Shown: piece after piece, positions 56,534 to 64,000 of the stretch
Numbering within the stretch: the first letter of the stretch is position 1
Layout: every line of letters begins with the position of its first letter
From: Actinomycetota bacterium
Lineage (GTDB): Bacteria; Actinomycetota; Acidimicrobiia; Acidimicrobiales; CADCSY01
DNA: 64,000 nt
NCBI GenBank assembly: GCA_004366205.1
Contig: SIRW01000019.1
Coordinates: 54,821 to 118,820, forward strand
Direction of reading: 5' to 3'
Notes under the pieces: model-generated
Told to the model about the DNA's origin: nothing
Seen by the model: the letters and a program-made list of their open reading frames with translations, nothing else
Database searches by the model: none
Made by a program: the position numbers and the translations under genes

Positions 56534-57291
56534 TTGGCGCCGCCCTCGCGCCGGGCGCGCTGGTGCTGGCCGAAGCGCTCGACGCCCGCCAGGAACCCGT
56601 CGGCGAACACGACCTCCTGCCCGAGCCGGTCCTCCATCGCCAGGCCCGCCTCCAACGAAAGACCGAGGCCGTCGTAGACCGCGCGGCGGTCGCTGACGAC
56701 GCACCGCCACGGGAAGGCCGCGATCTGCCCGGCGAGCTCGACGGCGGCGTCGAGGGCGGTGCCGTCGGGCACGAGCCGGTCGACCAGGCCGATGGCGTGC
56801 GCTTCCGGGGCCGGCACCTCCCGCCCGGTGAGGATGAGGTCGAGTGCCCGGCCCAGGCCCACGATGCGGGGCAGGCGCTGGGTGCCCCCGTCCATCAGCG
56901 GCACCCCCCAGCGCCGCTCGAGGCAGCCGAACCGAGCCGACTCGCCCGCGACCCGCAGATCGCACCAGCAGGCCAGCTCGAGCCCGCCGGCGACGCACCA
57001 GCCTTCGACGGCGGCGATCACCGGCTTCGAGAGCTGGAGCCGGGTGGGCCCGAGGGGGCCGCTCGGGCGGAAGCGGGGCAGGTCCTTCAGGTCGGCGCCG
57101 GCGCAGAACGCCGCGTCGTCCCCGGTCAGCACCGCCACGCGGGCGTCGTCGTCGGCCTCGAAGGCGAGCAGCTCGTCGTGCAGGCGCTGGGCGGTCTCGG
57201 AGTTGATGGCGTTGCGCCGCTCGGGCCTGCCGATGCGCACGACCCGCACCGCCCCGTCGCGCAGGGCCTGTCGGTCATCCCCGTCGGTCAT
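56530..57291 (-). CDS. Enoyl-CoA hydratase/isomerase family protein
   Basis: A 253-residue crotonase with AAFCAGADLKDL and VEGWCVAGGLELACWCDLRVA, the two oxyanion-hole segments. The Glu of FGCLERRWG and Asp in the next loop are likely catalytic. It should act in fatty-acid or aromatic catabolism; the substrate is unknown. ATG 57291 is preceded by TAGCGT and 8 nt (leaderless); the ORF-track start at 57678 runs antisense through rsmD. Divergent from rsmD. Confidence 0.9.
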   Translation of the reverse strand: MTDGDDRQALRDGAVRVVRIGRPERRNAINSETAQRLHDELLAFEADDDARVAVLTGDDAAFCAGADLKDLPRFRPSGPLGPTRLQLSKPVIAAVEGWCVAGGLELACWCDLRVAGESARFGCLERRWGVPLMDGGTQRLPRIVGLGRALDLILTGREVPAPEAHAIGLVDRLVPDGTALDAAVELAGQIAAFPWRCVVSDRRAVYDGLGLSLEAGLAMEDRLGQEVVFADGFLAGVERFGQHQRARREGGAK

Positions 57292-57332
57292 GACCGCCGA
57301 CGCTACCCCGCTCGCCGCGGCGCGCTGGCGGG

Positions 57333-57383
57333 CGCTTTCCGGACGCTGGATGCCCGTATGTGACGGTCGCGGTCCGGAAAGCG
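57333..57383. repeat. Palindromic element copy B (CTTTCCGG-N31-CCGGAAAG)
   Basis: CGCTTTCCGGAC and GTCCGGAAAGCG are perfect 12-bp inverse arms; the 8-bp cores are 31 nt apart. The spacing equals copy A at 18724. It sits between the divergent crotonase and rsmD genes. Confidence 0.75.
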
Positions 57384-57398
57384 GAGGCGCTCCGGCGC

Positions 57399-57404
57399 TA
57401 GCGT
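57399..57404 (+). promoter_or_regulatory. Leaderless-type -10 hexamer of rsmD
   Basis: TAGCGT, 8 nt, then the ATG at 57413. Confidence 0.5.
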
Positions 57405-57412
57405 CGCCGGGC

Positions 57413-57931
57413 ATGCGGGTGGTCGCCGGGACCGCGCGGGGACGGCGGCTGCGGTCCCCGGCCGGCCGGGACGTGCGCCCGACCTCGGACCGGGTGCGCG
57501 AAGCGGTCTTCAACGCCCTCGGCAGCCTCGGCGCCGTCGAGGGCGCCACCGTGCTCGACCTGTTCGCGGGCAGCGGGGCGCTCGGCGTCGAGGCGCTGTC
57601 GCGGGGGGCGGCGGCGGCCACCTTCGTCGACGACGACCCCCGGGCCCTCGCGGCCGTGCGGGCCAACCTCGACGCCACCGACCTGGCCGTTCGGGCGACG
57701 GTCGTGCGGTCCGAGGCCCTCGCGTTCCTGGCAACCGGTCCGGGTCCGTTCGACCTCGCCCTGTGCGATCCGCCCTACCGGTTCGACCGTTGGGGGGAGG
57801 TGTGGGCGGCCGTCCCCGCGGCGCTCGTCGTGGTCGAGTCCGACCGCGAGGTGGACCCACCCGGGGGCTGGGAAGTTCTCCGGGTCCGGCGATACGGCAG
57901 TACGGTGGTGACGTTCGCCGCCCGCCCATGA
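57413..57931 (+). CDS. rsmD: 16S rRNA (guanine(966)-N2)-methyltransferase
   Basis: A 172-residue SAM methyltransferase with RVVAGTARGRRL at the start, LDLFAGSGALGVEALSRGA (SAM binding) and LCDPPYRF (catalytic DPPY). It methylates G966 of 16S rRNA. It is followed by coaD after 19 bp, the classic rsmD-coaD pairing. Leaderless promoter and palindromic element B lie just upstream. Confidence 0.93.
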   Translation: MRVVAGTARGRRLRSPAGRDVRPTSDRVREAVFNALGSLGAVEGATVLDLFAGSGALGVEALSRGAAAATFVDDDPRALAAVRANLDATDLAVRATVVRSEALAFLATGPGPFDLALCDPPYRFDRWGEVWAAVPAALVVVESDREVDPPGGWEVLRVRRYGSTVVTFAARP

Positions 57932-57950
57932 CGAAGGGTCTGCAAACGCC

Positions 57951-58430
57951 GTGACCACCGTGCTCTACCCCGGCTCGTTCGACCCCTTCCACAACGGCCA
58001 CCGAGAGATGGTCGAGACGGCGGCCTACCTGTTCGACGAGGTCGTCGTGGCCGCCATGCGCAACCCGCAGAAGGGCGAACCGCTCTTCTCCCTCGAGGAT
58101 CGCATGGCGCTCATCGAGGAGTCGCTCAGCCACCTCGACAACATCCGGGTCGTCAAGTTCTCGAGCCTGGTCGTGCACCTCGCCAAGGAGGTCGGCGCCC
58201 AGTTCATCATCAAGGGGTTGCGCGCCCCGTCGGACTTCGAGAACGAGATGGCCCAGGCCCAGATGAACCTCGCCGTGTCGGGGGTGCACACGCTGTTCAT
58301 CCCGTCGGCCTCGGCGAACTCGTTCATCGCGTCGAAGTTCGTGCGCGACATCGCCCGGTTCGGCGGCGACGTCAGCATGCTCGTGCCCGAGCCCGTGGCC
58401 AAGCGGCTCCAGGAGCGGTACGCCAAGTGA
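57951..58430 (+). CDS. coaD: Phosphopantetheine adenylyltransferase
   Basis: A 159-residue nucleotidyltransferase for coenzyme A synthesis. YPGSFDPFHNGH carries the HxGH motif, and SFIASKFVRDIARFGGDVS is the conserved C-terminal site. Length matches CoaD. GTG 57951 is the start; its TGA overlaps the next gene (GTGA). Confidence 0.97.
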   Translation: MTTVLYPGSFDPFHNGHREMVETAAYLFDEVVVAAMRNPQKGEPLFSLEDRMALIEESLSHLDNIRVVKFSSLVVHLAKEVGAQFIIKGLRAPSDFENEMAQAQMNLAVSGVHTLFIPSASANSFIASKFVRDIARFGGDVSMLVPEPVAKRLQERYAK

Positions 58431-58996
58431 GCGCCGGCGCCGACCCGCCCGGCCCCGGCGGCCTGCAGGGTCCCGACGCCGAGACCCTCATCCGGCGCGT
58501 GCACGAGCTGATCACCAACGCCCGACCGATGCCCCTGTCGGCGTCGGTCATGATCAACCGCGACGAGGTGCTCGAGCTGCTCGACGAGGCCATCACCCGC
58601 CTGCCCGAGGAGCTGCGCTCGGCCCGCTGGCTCCTGAAGGAGCGTGAGGAGTTCCTCGCCAAGGCCCGATCGGAGGCCGACGAGATCCTCGAGGCCGCGG
58701 CGGTGCGGGCCGAGCGCATGGTGCAGCGCACCGAGGTGGTGCGGGCCGCCCAGCAGACCGCCCGCCGCACGGTCGAGGAGGCCCAGGCCGAGGCCCGCCG
58801 CCTCCGCCACGAGTGCGAGGACTACTGCGATCAGAAGCTCGCCAGCTTCGAGATCATCCTCGACCGCACGCTGAAGACGGTCCAGGCCGGGCGCGAGCGG
58901 CTGCAGGCCGCGCCGCTGCCCGACGCCGCGCCCGATGGCGAGCCCGCCGGCGACGCAGAAGAGGAAGGCGGGCTGTTCGACCAGGACGAGGCGTGA
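58427..58996 (+). CDS. Coiled-coil protein (DivIVA/ATP synthase b-like), unknown function
   Basis: A 189-residue protein. A short N-terminal segment (TLIRRVHELITNARPMPLS) precedes a long coiled coil (about 60-155) rich in Glu/Arg/Ala: EREEFLAKARSEADEILEAAAVRAERMVQ. The tail is acidic. Such proteins are conserved between coaD and yceD in actinobacteria and may help cell-division scaffolding. Bracketed by GTGA overlaps on both sides. Confidence 0.85.
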   Translation: MSAGADPPGPGGLQGPDAETLIRRVHELITNARPMPLSASVMINRDEVLELLDEAITRLPEELRSARWLLKEREEFLAKARSEADEILEAAAVRAERMVQRTEVVRAAQQTARRTVEEAQAEARRLRHECEDYCDQKLASFEIILDRTLKTVQAGRERLQAAPLPDAAPDGEPAGDAEEEGGLFDQDEA

Positions 58997-59514
58997 CCCG
59001 CCCGGCGCGGACCCGCCCCTTCGTCGTCGAGGTCGGCGCCGTGCGCCGCCGGCCCGGGTCGCGGCTGGCCGTGCAGCGCGCCGCCGAGCTGGACGGGCTG
59101 CGGGTCGTCGACGCCGCGGTCCCGGCCGGCGCCGAGGTCACGGTCGACGTCGAGGCCCAGGGTGTGCCCGACGGCGTCGTCGTCACCGGCACGATCGGCG
59201 CCCGGTGGGAGGGCGCGTGCCGGCGCTGCCTCCGACCGGTCGAGGGCCTCGTCGCCGCCCGGGTCACCGAGGTGTTCGACCCGCACCCCGTCGAGGGCGA
59301 GACCTACCCCCTCGAGGGCGATCAGATCGACCTCGAGCCCCTCGCCCGCCAGACCGTCCTGCTCGAGCTGCCGCTGGCGCCGCTGTGCCGGCCCGACTGC
59401 CCGGGTCTGTGCCCGCGCTGCGGGGTCGACCGCAACGAGGTCGACTGCGGGTGCGACCTCACGGTGCGCGACGAGCGCTGGGCGGCCCTCGACGAGCTGC
59501 GTTTCGACTCCTGA
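58993..59514 (+). CDS. YceD/DUF177 family protein
   Basis: A 173-residue protein of the family found next to rpmF. Two cysteine pairs are visible: CRRCL and then CRPDCPGLCPRCG near the C-terminus, likely a zinc site. It is implicated in ribosomal RNA or large-subunit biogenesis in other bacteria. GTG 58993 overlaps the previous stop; the ORF-track start 58813 is inside the coiled-coil gene. Confidence 0.92.
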   Translation: MTRPARTRPFVVEVGAVRRRPGSRLAVQRAAELDGLRVVDAAVPAGAEVTVDVEAQGVPDGVVVTGTIGARWEGACRRCLRPVEGLVAARVTEVFDPHPVEGETYPLEGDQIDLEPLARQTVLLELPLAPLCRPDCPGLCPRCGVDRNEVDCGCDLTVRDERWAALDELRFDS

Positions 59515-59574
59515 GCGCCGCCGGGTAGCCTTGGCGGGCCGCAGTTCACGTCGAGCCAGGAGCTGAGCGCCCCG

Positions 59575-59754
59575 ATGGCCGTCCCCAAGAAGAAGACATC
59601 GAAGGCCAAGAGCCGCAGCCGCCGCGCCTCCGCCTGGCGGCTCCGGGCGCCGGCCCGCAGCACCTGCCCGCAGTGCCACGAGGCCAAGGTGCCCCACGTC
59701 GTCTGCGGGAACTGCGGATGGTACGGCGGCCGCCAGGCGATCGAGGTCGACTGA
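59575..59754 (+). CDS. rpmF: Ribosomal protein bL32
   Basis: A 59-residue protein below the ORF-track cutoff: MAVPKKKTSKAKSRSRRASA, then CPQC and CGNC forming a zinc ribbon. AGGAGCTGA lies upstream and TAGCCT at 59526-59531 is a likely -10. It sits 60 bp after yceD and 19 bp before plsX, the standard rpmF-plsX order. Confidence 0.97.
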   Translation: MAVPKKKTSKAKSRSRRASAWRLRAPARSTCPQCHEAKVPHVVCGNCGWYGGRQAIEVD

Positions 59755-59773
59755 GCCCCCGGGCCGTCCTCCG

Positions 59774-60745
59774 ATGTTGCCCGTCGCCGTCGACGCCGTA
59801 GGAGGCGACAAGGCGCCCAAGGAGATCGTCGAGGGCGCCCGCCGGGCCGTCGACGAGCTCGCCGTCCCCGTCCTGCTCGTCGGGCCCCCGGACCTCGTCG
59901 GGGACACCCGGGGGCTCGACCTTCTGGCGTGCACCGAGGTCATAGCCATGGACGACGACCCCGGCCCCGCCGTCCGCCGCAAGAAGGACTCGTCGCTGAT
60001 CCGCGCCGCCGAGTCCGTCCGGGACGGCCGGGCGTCGGCCATGCTCAGCGCCGGCAACACCGGCGCCACCATGGGCTCGGCGCTGCTGCGCATGGGCCGC
60101 ATCAAAGGGGTGAAGCGCCCCGCCATCGCCACGCCGATCCCCGTTCCCGGCTCGACCCCCACCGTCCTGCTCGACGCCGGCGCCAACAGCGAGTGCCAGC
60201 CCGAGTGGCTGGTGCAGTTCGCCCAGATGGGCTCGGTCTACGCCCGGGAGCGCTACGGCCTCGACGCGCCCCGCGTCGGCCTGCTCTCCATTGGTGAGGA
60301 ACCCACCAAGGGCACGCCCCTGGTGAAGGAGGTCCACGCCCTTCTGCGGGACGCGCCCGGCGTCAACTTCGTCGGCAACGTGGAAGGCCGAGACGTGATG
60401 ACCGACGACGTCGACGTCGTCGTCACCGACGGGTTCACGGGCAACGTCGTGCTGAAGACCCTCGAGGGCGGCATGCGGTTCGTGCAGAAGGCGATCATGG
60501 AGGCGCTCACCGCGACCGACGAGCTGCGGGCCGCGTTCGATGTGGCCTGGCCGGCGCTGCTCCCGCTGGTCGCCGAGCTCGACCCCGACACCCACGGGGG
60601 CGCCATGCTCCTCGGCGTCGATGGGGTGTGCATCATCAGCCACGGGTCGTCGTCGGCCACGGCGATCGTGAACGCCGTGCGGGTCGCCCGCGAGATGGTC
60701 GAGGCCGACCTCGTGGGCCACCTCGCCGCCGCCGTCGCCCCCTGA
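59774..60745 (+). CDS. plsX: Phosphate acyltransferase PlsX
   Basis: A 323-residue enzyme making acyl-phosphate from acyl-ACP for phospholipid synthesis. VDAVGGDKAPKEIVEGA, MLSAGNTGATMGSALL and DGFTGNVVLKTLEG are family marks. The VDAVGGD form is a variant of the usual DAMGGD. It is followed by acpP, whose product is its substrate carrier. Soluble, peripheral membrane protein. Confidence 0.96.
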   Translation: MLPVAVDAVGGDKAPKEIVEGARRAVDELAVPVLLVGPPDLVGDTRGLDLLACTEVIAMDDDPGPAVRRKKDSSLIRAAESVRDGRASAMLSAGNTGATMGSALLRMGRIKGVKRPAIATPIPVPGSTPTVLLDAGANSECQPEWLVQFAQMGSVYARERYGLDAPRVGLLSIGEEPTKGTPLVKEVHALLRDAPGVNFVGNVEGRDVMTDDVDVVVTDGFTGNVVLKTLEGGMRFVQKAIMEALTATDELRAAFDVAWPALLPLVAELDPDTHGGAMLLGVDGVCIISHGSSSATAIVNAVRVAREMVEADLVGHLAAAVAP

Positions 60746-60791
60746 CGCGGGGTTGGGGTACCCGCCTAGGCCAGAAGAGCACGGGTACGGC

Positions 60792-60815
60792 GTTCACGAG
60801 TTCACAAGGTAGGCT
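60792..60815 (+). promoter_or_regulatory. acpP promoter region with GTTCAC direct repeats
   Basis: GTTCAC occurs twice (60792-60797, 60800-60805) just before the -10-like TAGGCT (60810-60815). GAGGAGGA then precedes the GTG 60857. The repeats could bind a lipid-synthesis regulator. Confidence 0.45.
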
Positions 60816-60856
60816 GCGCCCGTTCCCCAGAGTTCGCCGACCCCTGAGGAGGACGA

Positions 60857-61168
60857 GTGCCGGCCGAGACCCACGTCGAGCAGGGCCCGCTGGACCGCCA
60901 GCAGGTCTTCGAGCTCATCCGCGACCGCCTGGCCGACATCCTCGAGATCGACCCGGGCTCGATCAGCGAGGGCGCCTCGTTCACCGACGACCTCGAGGCG
61001 GACTCCCTCGCCCTGATCGAGCTCGTGGAGGCCATCGAGGAGGAGCTCGGCGAGCGCACCGTGGGCTTCCGGATCGAGGACGAGGACCTCGAGGACCTGA
61101 AGACGGTCCGCGACGCGGTCGACTACGTGGTCGAGCGCGTCGGCCAACCCGCCGACGGCGCCCGGTAG
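60857..61168 (+). CDS. acpP: Acyl carrier protein
   Basis: A 103-residue acidic ACP with an N-terminal extension. The phosphopantetheine serine is in LEADSLALIELVEAIEEEL. It carries acyl chains for FAS II and for PlsX. GTG 60857 has GAGGAGGA upstream. The C-terminal GQPADGAR is unremarkable. rnc follows in 18 bp. Confidence 0.95.
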   Translation: MPAETHVEQGPLDRQQVFELIRDRLADILEIDPGSISEGASFTDDLEADSLALIELVEAIEEELGERTVGFRIEDEDLEDLKTVRDAVDYVVERVGQPADGAR

Positions 61169-61186
61169 GGAGGGACGACGGCACCG

Positions 61187-61981
61187 GTGCAGCGGCCCGA
61201 GCTCGACGCGCTCGCCGAGCGGCTGGCCCACCGGTTCGCCGACATGGACCTGCTCGCCCGCGCCCTCGCCCACCGCTCGTGGTGCGCCGAGAACCCCGGC
61301 CACGGCTCCAACGAACGGCTGGAGTTCCTCGGAGACGCCGTGCTGGGGCTCATCGTCACCGACTTCATCTACCGCTCGTACCCCGAGCTCCCCGAGGGCG
61401 AGCTCGCCAAGGTCCGGGCCACGGTCGTGAGCGCCGCCGCCCTGGCCGACATGGCCACCGAGCTCGAGCTGGGCCCGGCCCTGCTGCTCGGCAAAGGCGA
61501 AGACGCCTCCGGAGGCCGGGAGAAGCCGTCGATCCTGGCCGACGCCCTCGAGGCCGTGCTCGGAGCCGTCTACCTCGACGCCGGCTGGGACGCCGCCACC
61601 GAGCTCGTGCTGCGGCTCCTCGGCGACCGCCTCGCCGAGGCGGCGGCAGGCCCCGGCGGTCAGGACTACAAGACCCGCCTCCAGGAGCTCGCCGCCCGCC
61701 GCTTCGAGGAGCTGCCCCGATACGAGGTCATGGACGAGGGTCCTGATCACGCCAAGGTCTTCCACGCCAGCGTGCAGCTGGACGGCCGCCGCCAGGGCCA
61801 TGGCACCGGCCGGTCGAAGAAGCAGGCCGAGCAGGCCGCCGCCCGGGCCGCGTGGGAGGCGCTGCGGGCCGCCGGCGACGGCGAGGGGCCGGTCACGCCC
61901 GCCGACCCCGCCCGGACCGCGCCCGAGGGCGGGTCCGACGACGCCGGCGGGTCCACGGTCGACGCCGAGGCGCTGCGCTGA
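61187..61981 (+). CDS. rnc: Ribonuclease III
   Basis: A 264-residue dsRNA endonuclease that processes rRNA precursors. The signature NERLEFLGDAVLGL and the second acidic site DALEAVLGAVYLD lie in the RNase domain. QDYKTRLQELAARRF begins the dsRNA-binding domain. A Pro/Gly/Asp-rich tail (about 228-264) extends beyond. Its TGA overlaps the mutM ATG by one base. Confidence 0.97.
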   Translation: MQRPELDALAERLAHRFADMDLLARALAHRSWCAENPGHGSNERLEFLGDAVLGLIVTDFIYRSYPELPEGELAKVRATVVSAAALADMATELELGPALLLGKGEDASGGREKPSILADALEAVLGAVYLDAGWDAATELVLRLLGDRLAEAAAGPGGQDYKTRLQELAARRFEELPRYEVMDEGPDHAKVFHASVQLDGRRQGHGTGRSKKQAEQAAARAAWEALRAAGDGEGPVTPADPARTAPEGGSDDAGGSTVDAEALR

Positions 61982-62817
61982 TGCCCGAGCTGCCCGAGGT
62001 GGAGACGATCCGGCGCGACCTGGAGCGGGAGGTCGTCGGCCGCAAGGTGCGGGACGTCGACGTGCGCAACATGCGGGTGGTGCGCCGTCACCCGAACAAG
62101 CGCCACTTCGCCGACAAGCTCGAGGGGGCGAAGATCGCCGGGATCGAGCGGCGGGGCAAGTACCTGCTGTTCGACATCGGCGAGGGCAACCGACTGGTGG
62201 TGCACCTCGGCATGAGCGGCCAGCTGCTCCGGGCGGCGACCAAGGACCCCGTCCCCAAGCACACCCACGTCATCATCACCTTCACCCAGGGCGGCCAGCT
62301 CCGCTACGTCGACCCTCGCACGTTCGGCGAGCTGTTCGTCACCGCGGCCGACCAGGTCACCGCCGAGGTCCCCGAGCTCGGCGAGCTCGGCTTCGACCCG
62401 ATCGAGGACGTGATGAGCTGGAACGAGTTCGGCGAGCGGCTCATGGCGCGCACGGTGAAGCTCAAGACGCTCCTCATGGACCAGAAGTTCATCGCCGGGC
62501 TCGGGAACATCTACACCGACGAGATCCTGTGGGCGGCGGGGCTGCGCCACGACCGCAGCTCCGACTCGCTGAGCGCCCAGGAGGTGCGGCGCCTGTACCG
62601 CGCCCTGGTCGAGACGCTTCACGACGCCATCAAGCACCGCGGCAGCTCGCTGGCCGACGAGCAGTACCGCGACGTGTTCGGCGAGACCGGCGACTACCAG
62701 GACCAGCACAAGGTCTACGCCCGGGAGGGCGAGCCCTGCCGGCGCTGCCGCAACCCCATCGCCCGCGAGAAGTTCGGTGGCCGGTCCACGTTCTTCTGCC
62801 CCAGCTGCCAGGTCTGA
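61981..62817 (+). CDS. mutM: Formamidopyrimidine-DNA glycosylase
   Basis: A 278-residue bifunctional glycosylase/lyase removing 8-oxoguanine. MPELPEVETI gives catalytic Pro2 and Glu3; the helix-two-turn-helix and zinc finger CRRC...CPSC are present. IAGLGNIYTDEILW is the DNA-binding site. ATG 61981 is the rnc-coupled start, not the ORF-track 61852. Confidence 0.97.
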   Translation: MPELPEVETIRRDLEREVVGRKVRDVDVRNMRVVRRHPNKRHFADKLEGAKIAGIERRGKYLLFDIGEGNRLVVHLGMSGQLLRAATKDPVPKHTHVIITFTQGGQLRYVDPRTFGELFVTAADQVTAEVPELGELGFDPIEDVMSWNEFGERLMARTVKLKTLLMDQKFIAGLGNIYTDEILWAAGLRHDRSSDSLSAQEVRRLYRALVETLHDAIKHRGSSLADEQYRDVFGETGDYQDQHKVYAREGEPCRRCRNPIAREKFGGRSTFFCPSCQV

Positions 62818-62860
62818 CCGCCCCGGTCCGGCCATCCCCGTCGGCCCGCACCGTCCTCGG

Positions 62861-62866
62861 TAACCT
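62861..62866 (+). promoter_or_regulatory. Leaderless-type -10 hexamer of smc
   Basis: TAACCT, 8 nt, then the GTG at 62875. Confidence 0.5.
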
Positions 62867-62874
62867 CGGCCGCG

Positions 62875-64000
62875 GTGTACCTGAAGACGCTCACGATCAA
62901 GGGCTTCAAGTCCTTCGCCGACACCACCACGCTCGAGCTCGAGCCGGGCATCACGGTGGTCGTCGGGCCCAACGGCAGCGGGAAGTCGAACATCGTCGAC
63001 GCCGTCGCCTGGGTGCTGGGCGCCCAGGGCCCTCGCACCGTGCGGTCGTCGAAGATGGACGACGTCATCTTCGCCGGGACCGAGAAGCGGCCGGCGCTGG
63101 GCCGGGCCGAGGTCATCCTGACCATCGACAACTCCTCGGGGATGCTCCCCATCGAGCTGTCCGAGGTGACCGTCAGCCGCACGCTGTTCCGCACGGGTGA
63201 GAGCGAGTACGCCCTCAACGGCGTCCCGTGCCGGCTCCTCGACGTGCAGGAGCTCCTGTCGGACTCCGGCGTGGGCCGGCACCAGCACGTGATCGTGGGG
63301 CAGGGCCAGCTCGACGCCATCCTCACCGCCCGTCCCGAGGACCGGCGGGCGGTCATCGAGGAGGCCGCCGGCGTGCTCAAGTTCCGCAAGCGCAAGGAGA
63401 AGGCCGAGCGCCGCCTGGAGGCCACCGAGGGCAACCTGCTCCGTCTGCAGGACCTCCTGCGCGAGGTCCGCCGGCAGCTGCGCCCCCTCGAGCGCCAAGC
63501 CGAGGCCGCCCGACGCCACGGCGACCTCGTGCGCGAGCTGACCGAGCTGCGCGTCCACGTCGCGGGGCGCGAGCTCGCCGCCCTGCGCGCCCGCCTCGAG
63601 GGCCAGGCCCGCCAGCGCGCCGAGCTGGCCCGGGTCGAGGCCGACCACAAGGCCGAGCTGGCGCAGCTCGACACGACCGTCGTGGCGGCCGAGTCCCGCC
63701 TGGCGGCGCTCGGCGGCGACGACCTCGGCGATGCCCTTGTGCGCCTCGAGCGGCTCCGCGAGAAAGCCGCCGGCCTGGCCGCGGTGCTGGCCGAGCGGCG
63801 CCGGGGGATCGAGCGCGACCGGCGGGCCTTCGTCGACGCCGCCGTCACCGCGACCCTCGAAGCCGACGCCGCCCGCCTCCGCCAGGACCTCGAACGGGTC
63901 GAGGCCGAAGCCGCTGCCCTCGTCCCCGACGCCGAGCGCCTCGCCGCCGCCGAGGCGGCGCTGGCCGCCGACCGCGCCGCCTTCGAGGCGGGCCCCGCCC
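62875..64000 (+). CDS. smc: Chromosome segregation protein SMC (N-terminal part, cut by window)
   Basis: The first 375 residues are present. YLKTLTIKGFKSFAD opens the head domain, VVGPNGSGKSNIVDAVAWVLG is Walker A, and the Q-loop/hinge-proximal VIVGQGQLDAILTARPEDRRAVIEEAAGV follows. The long coiled coil starts near residue 165. SMC with ScpA/B organises the chromosome. GTG 62875 has a leaderless promoter. It completes the rnc-mutM-smc order. Confidence 0.97.
   Translation, partial: MYLKTLTIKGFKSFADTTTLELEPGITVVVGPNGSGKSNIVDAVAWVLGAQGPRTVRSSKMDDVIFAGTEKRPALGRAEVILTIDNSSGMLPIELSEVTVSRTLFRTGESEYALNGVPCRLLDVQELLSDSGVGRHQHVIVGQGQLDAILTARPEDRRAVIEEAAGVLKFRKRKEKAERRLEATEGNLLRLQDLLREVRRQLRPLERQAEAARRHGDLVRELTELRVHVAGRELAALRARLEGQARQRAELARVEADHKAELAQLDTTVVAAESRLAALGGDDLGDALVRLERLREKAAGLAAVLAERRRGIERDRRAFVDAAVTATLEADAARLRQDLERVEAEAAALVPDAERLAAAEAALAADRAAFEAGPA

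Noticed and set aside
60750-60775. GGGTACCC palindrome after plsX
   Set aside because: An eight-base palindrome is expected often by chance at this GC content and has no positional support.

Overview
The window is about 72% GC by eye and packed with genes. It carries actinobacterial marker genes: the mismatch endonuclease NucS, a Kgd-type fused 2-oxoglutarate enzyme, a UvrD2-like helicase with an HRDC domain, an F420/LLM oxidoreductase, an HspR-type HAIR box and GTP-dependent PEP carboxykinase. The gene mix best suggests a chromosome fragment of Actinomycetota, probably Acidimicrobiia; the class is an inference, since no rRNA is present. I saw no tRNA, rRNA, CRISPR array, transposase or phage genes. 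No stretch over 300 bases lacks a gene; the longest gap is about 230 bases, upstream of a TasA-like gene.

1-8.2 kb holds a VanW-family protein (cut by the left edge), nucS, a UbiB/ABC1 kinase-like gene, a PEP-utilising protein, a crotonase, a small CxxC/HxxC protein and ettA. 8.3-18.7 kb holds kgd, an old-yellow-enzyme-type reductase, a truncated haemoglobin, a HAD hydrolase, an orphan zinc-binding lipoprotein, an M20 peptidase and a striking NYN ribonuclease-S1-histone-H1-like fusion. 18.8-26.4 kb holds xth, a thioesterase, a uvrD2/sigma-4-like/Tat-LPXTG phosphoesterase run, a zincin, an ACT protein and def.

26.5-38.4 kb is catabolic: galK-galT-GH1 glucosidase, an LLM oxidoreductase, an LPXTG lipase, an alpha/beta hydrolase with an AMACR-type CoA-transferase, and a PIG-L deacetylase, Fe-ADH and prolyl oligopeptidase run. 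38.4-48.3 kb holds a membrane glycoside hydrolase-like protein, a stand-alone Lrp-type domain, Zn-ADH, a moxR-DUF58-VWA operon, hsp20 under a HAIR box, and pckG.

48.4-64 kb is a conserved housekeeping block: thiL-thiD, rpmB, a DhaL-type kinase, recG, then rsmD-coaD-coiled coil-yceD-rpmF-plsX-acpP-rnc-mutM-smc. Between recG and rsmD, on the opposite strand, sit a SipW/TasA secretion cluster and a HIT/crotonase pair.

Two patterns run through the window. Many genes have a TANNNT -10-like hexamer 6-8 nt before the start codon and no Shine-Dalgarno, pointing to leaderless transcripts. Operons are stitched by 4-nt GTGA/ATGA overlaps. Several intergenic palindromes and tandem repeats are not explained by the genes, including a two-copy element with identical geometry upstream of xth and rsmD.
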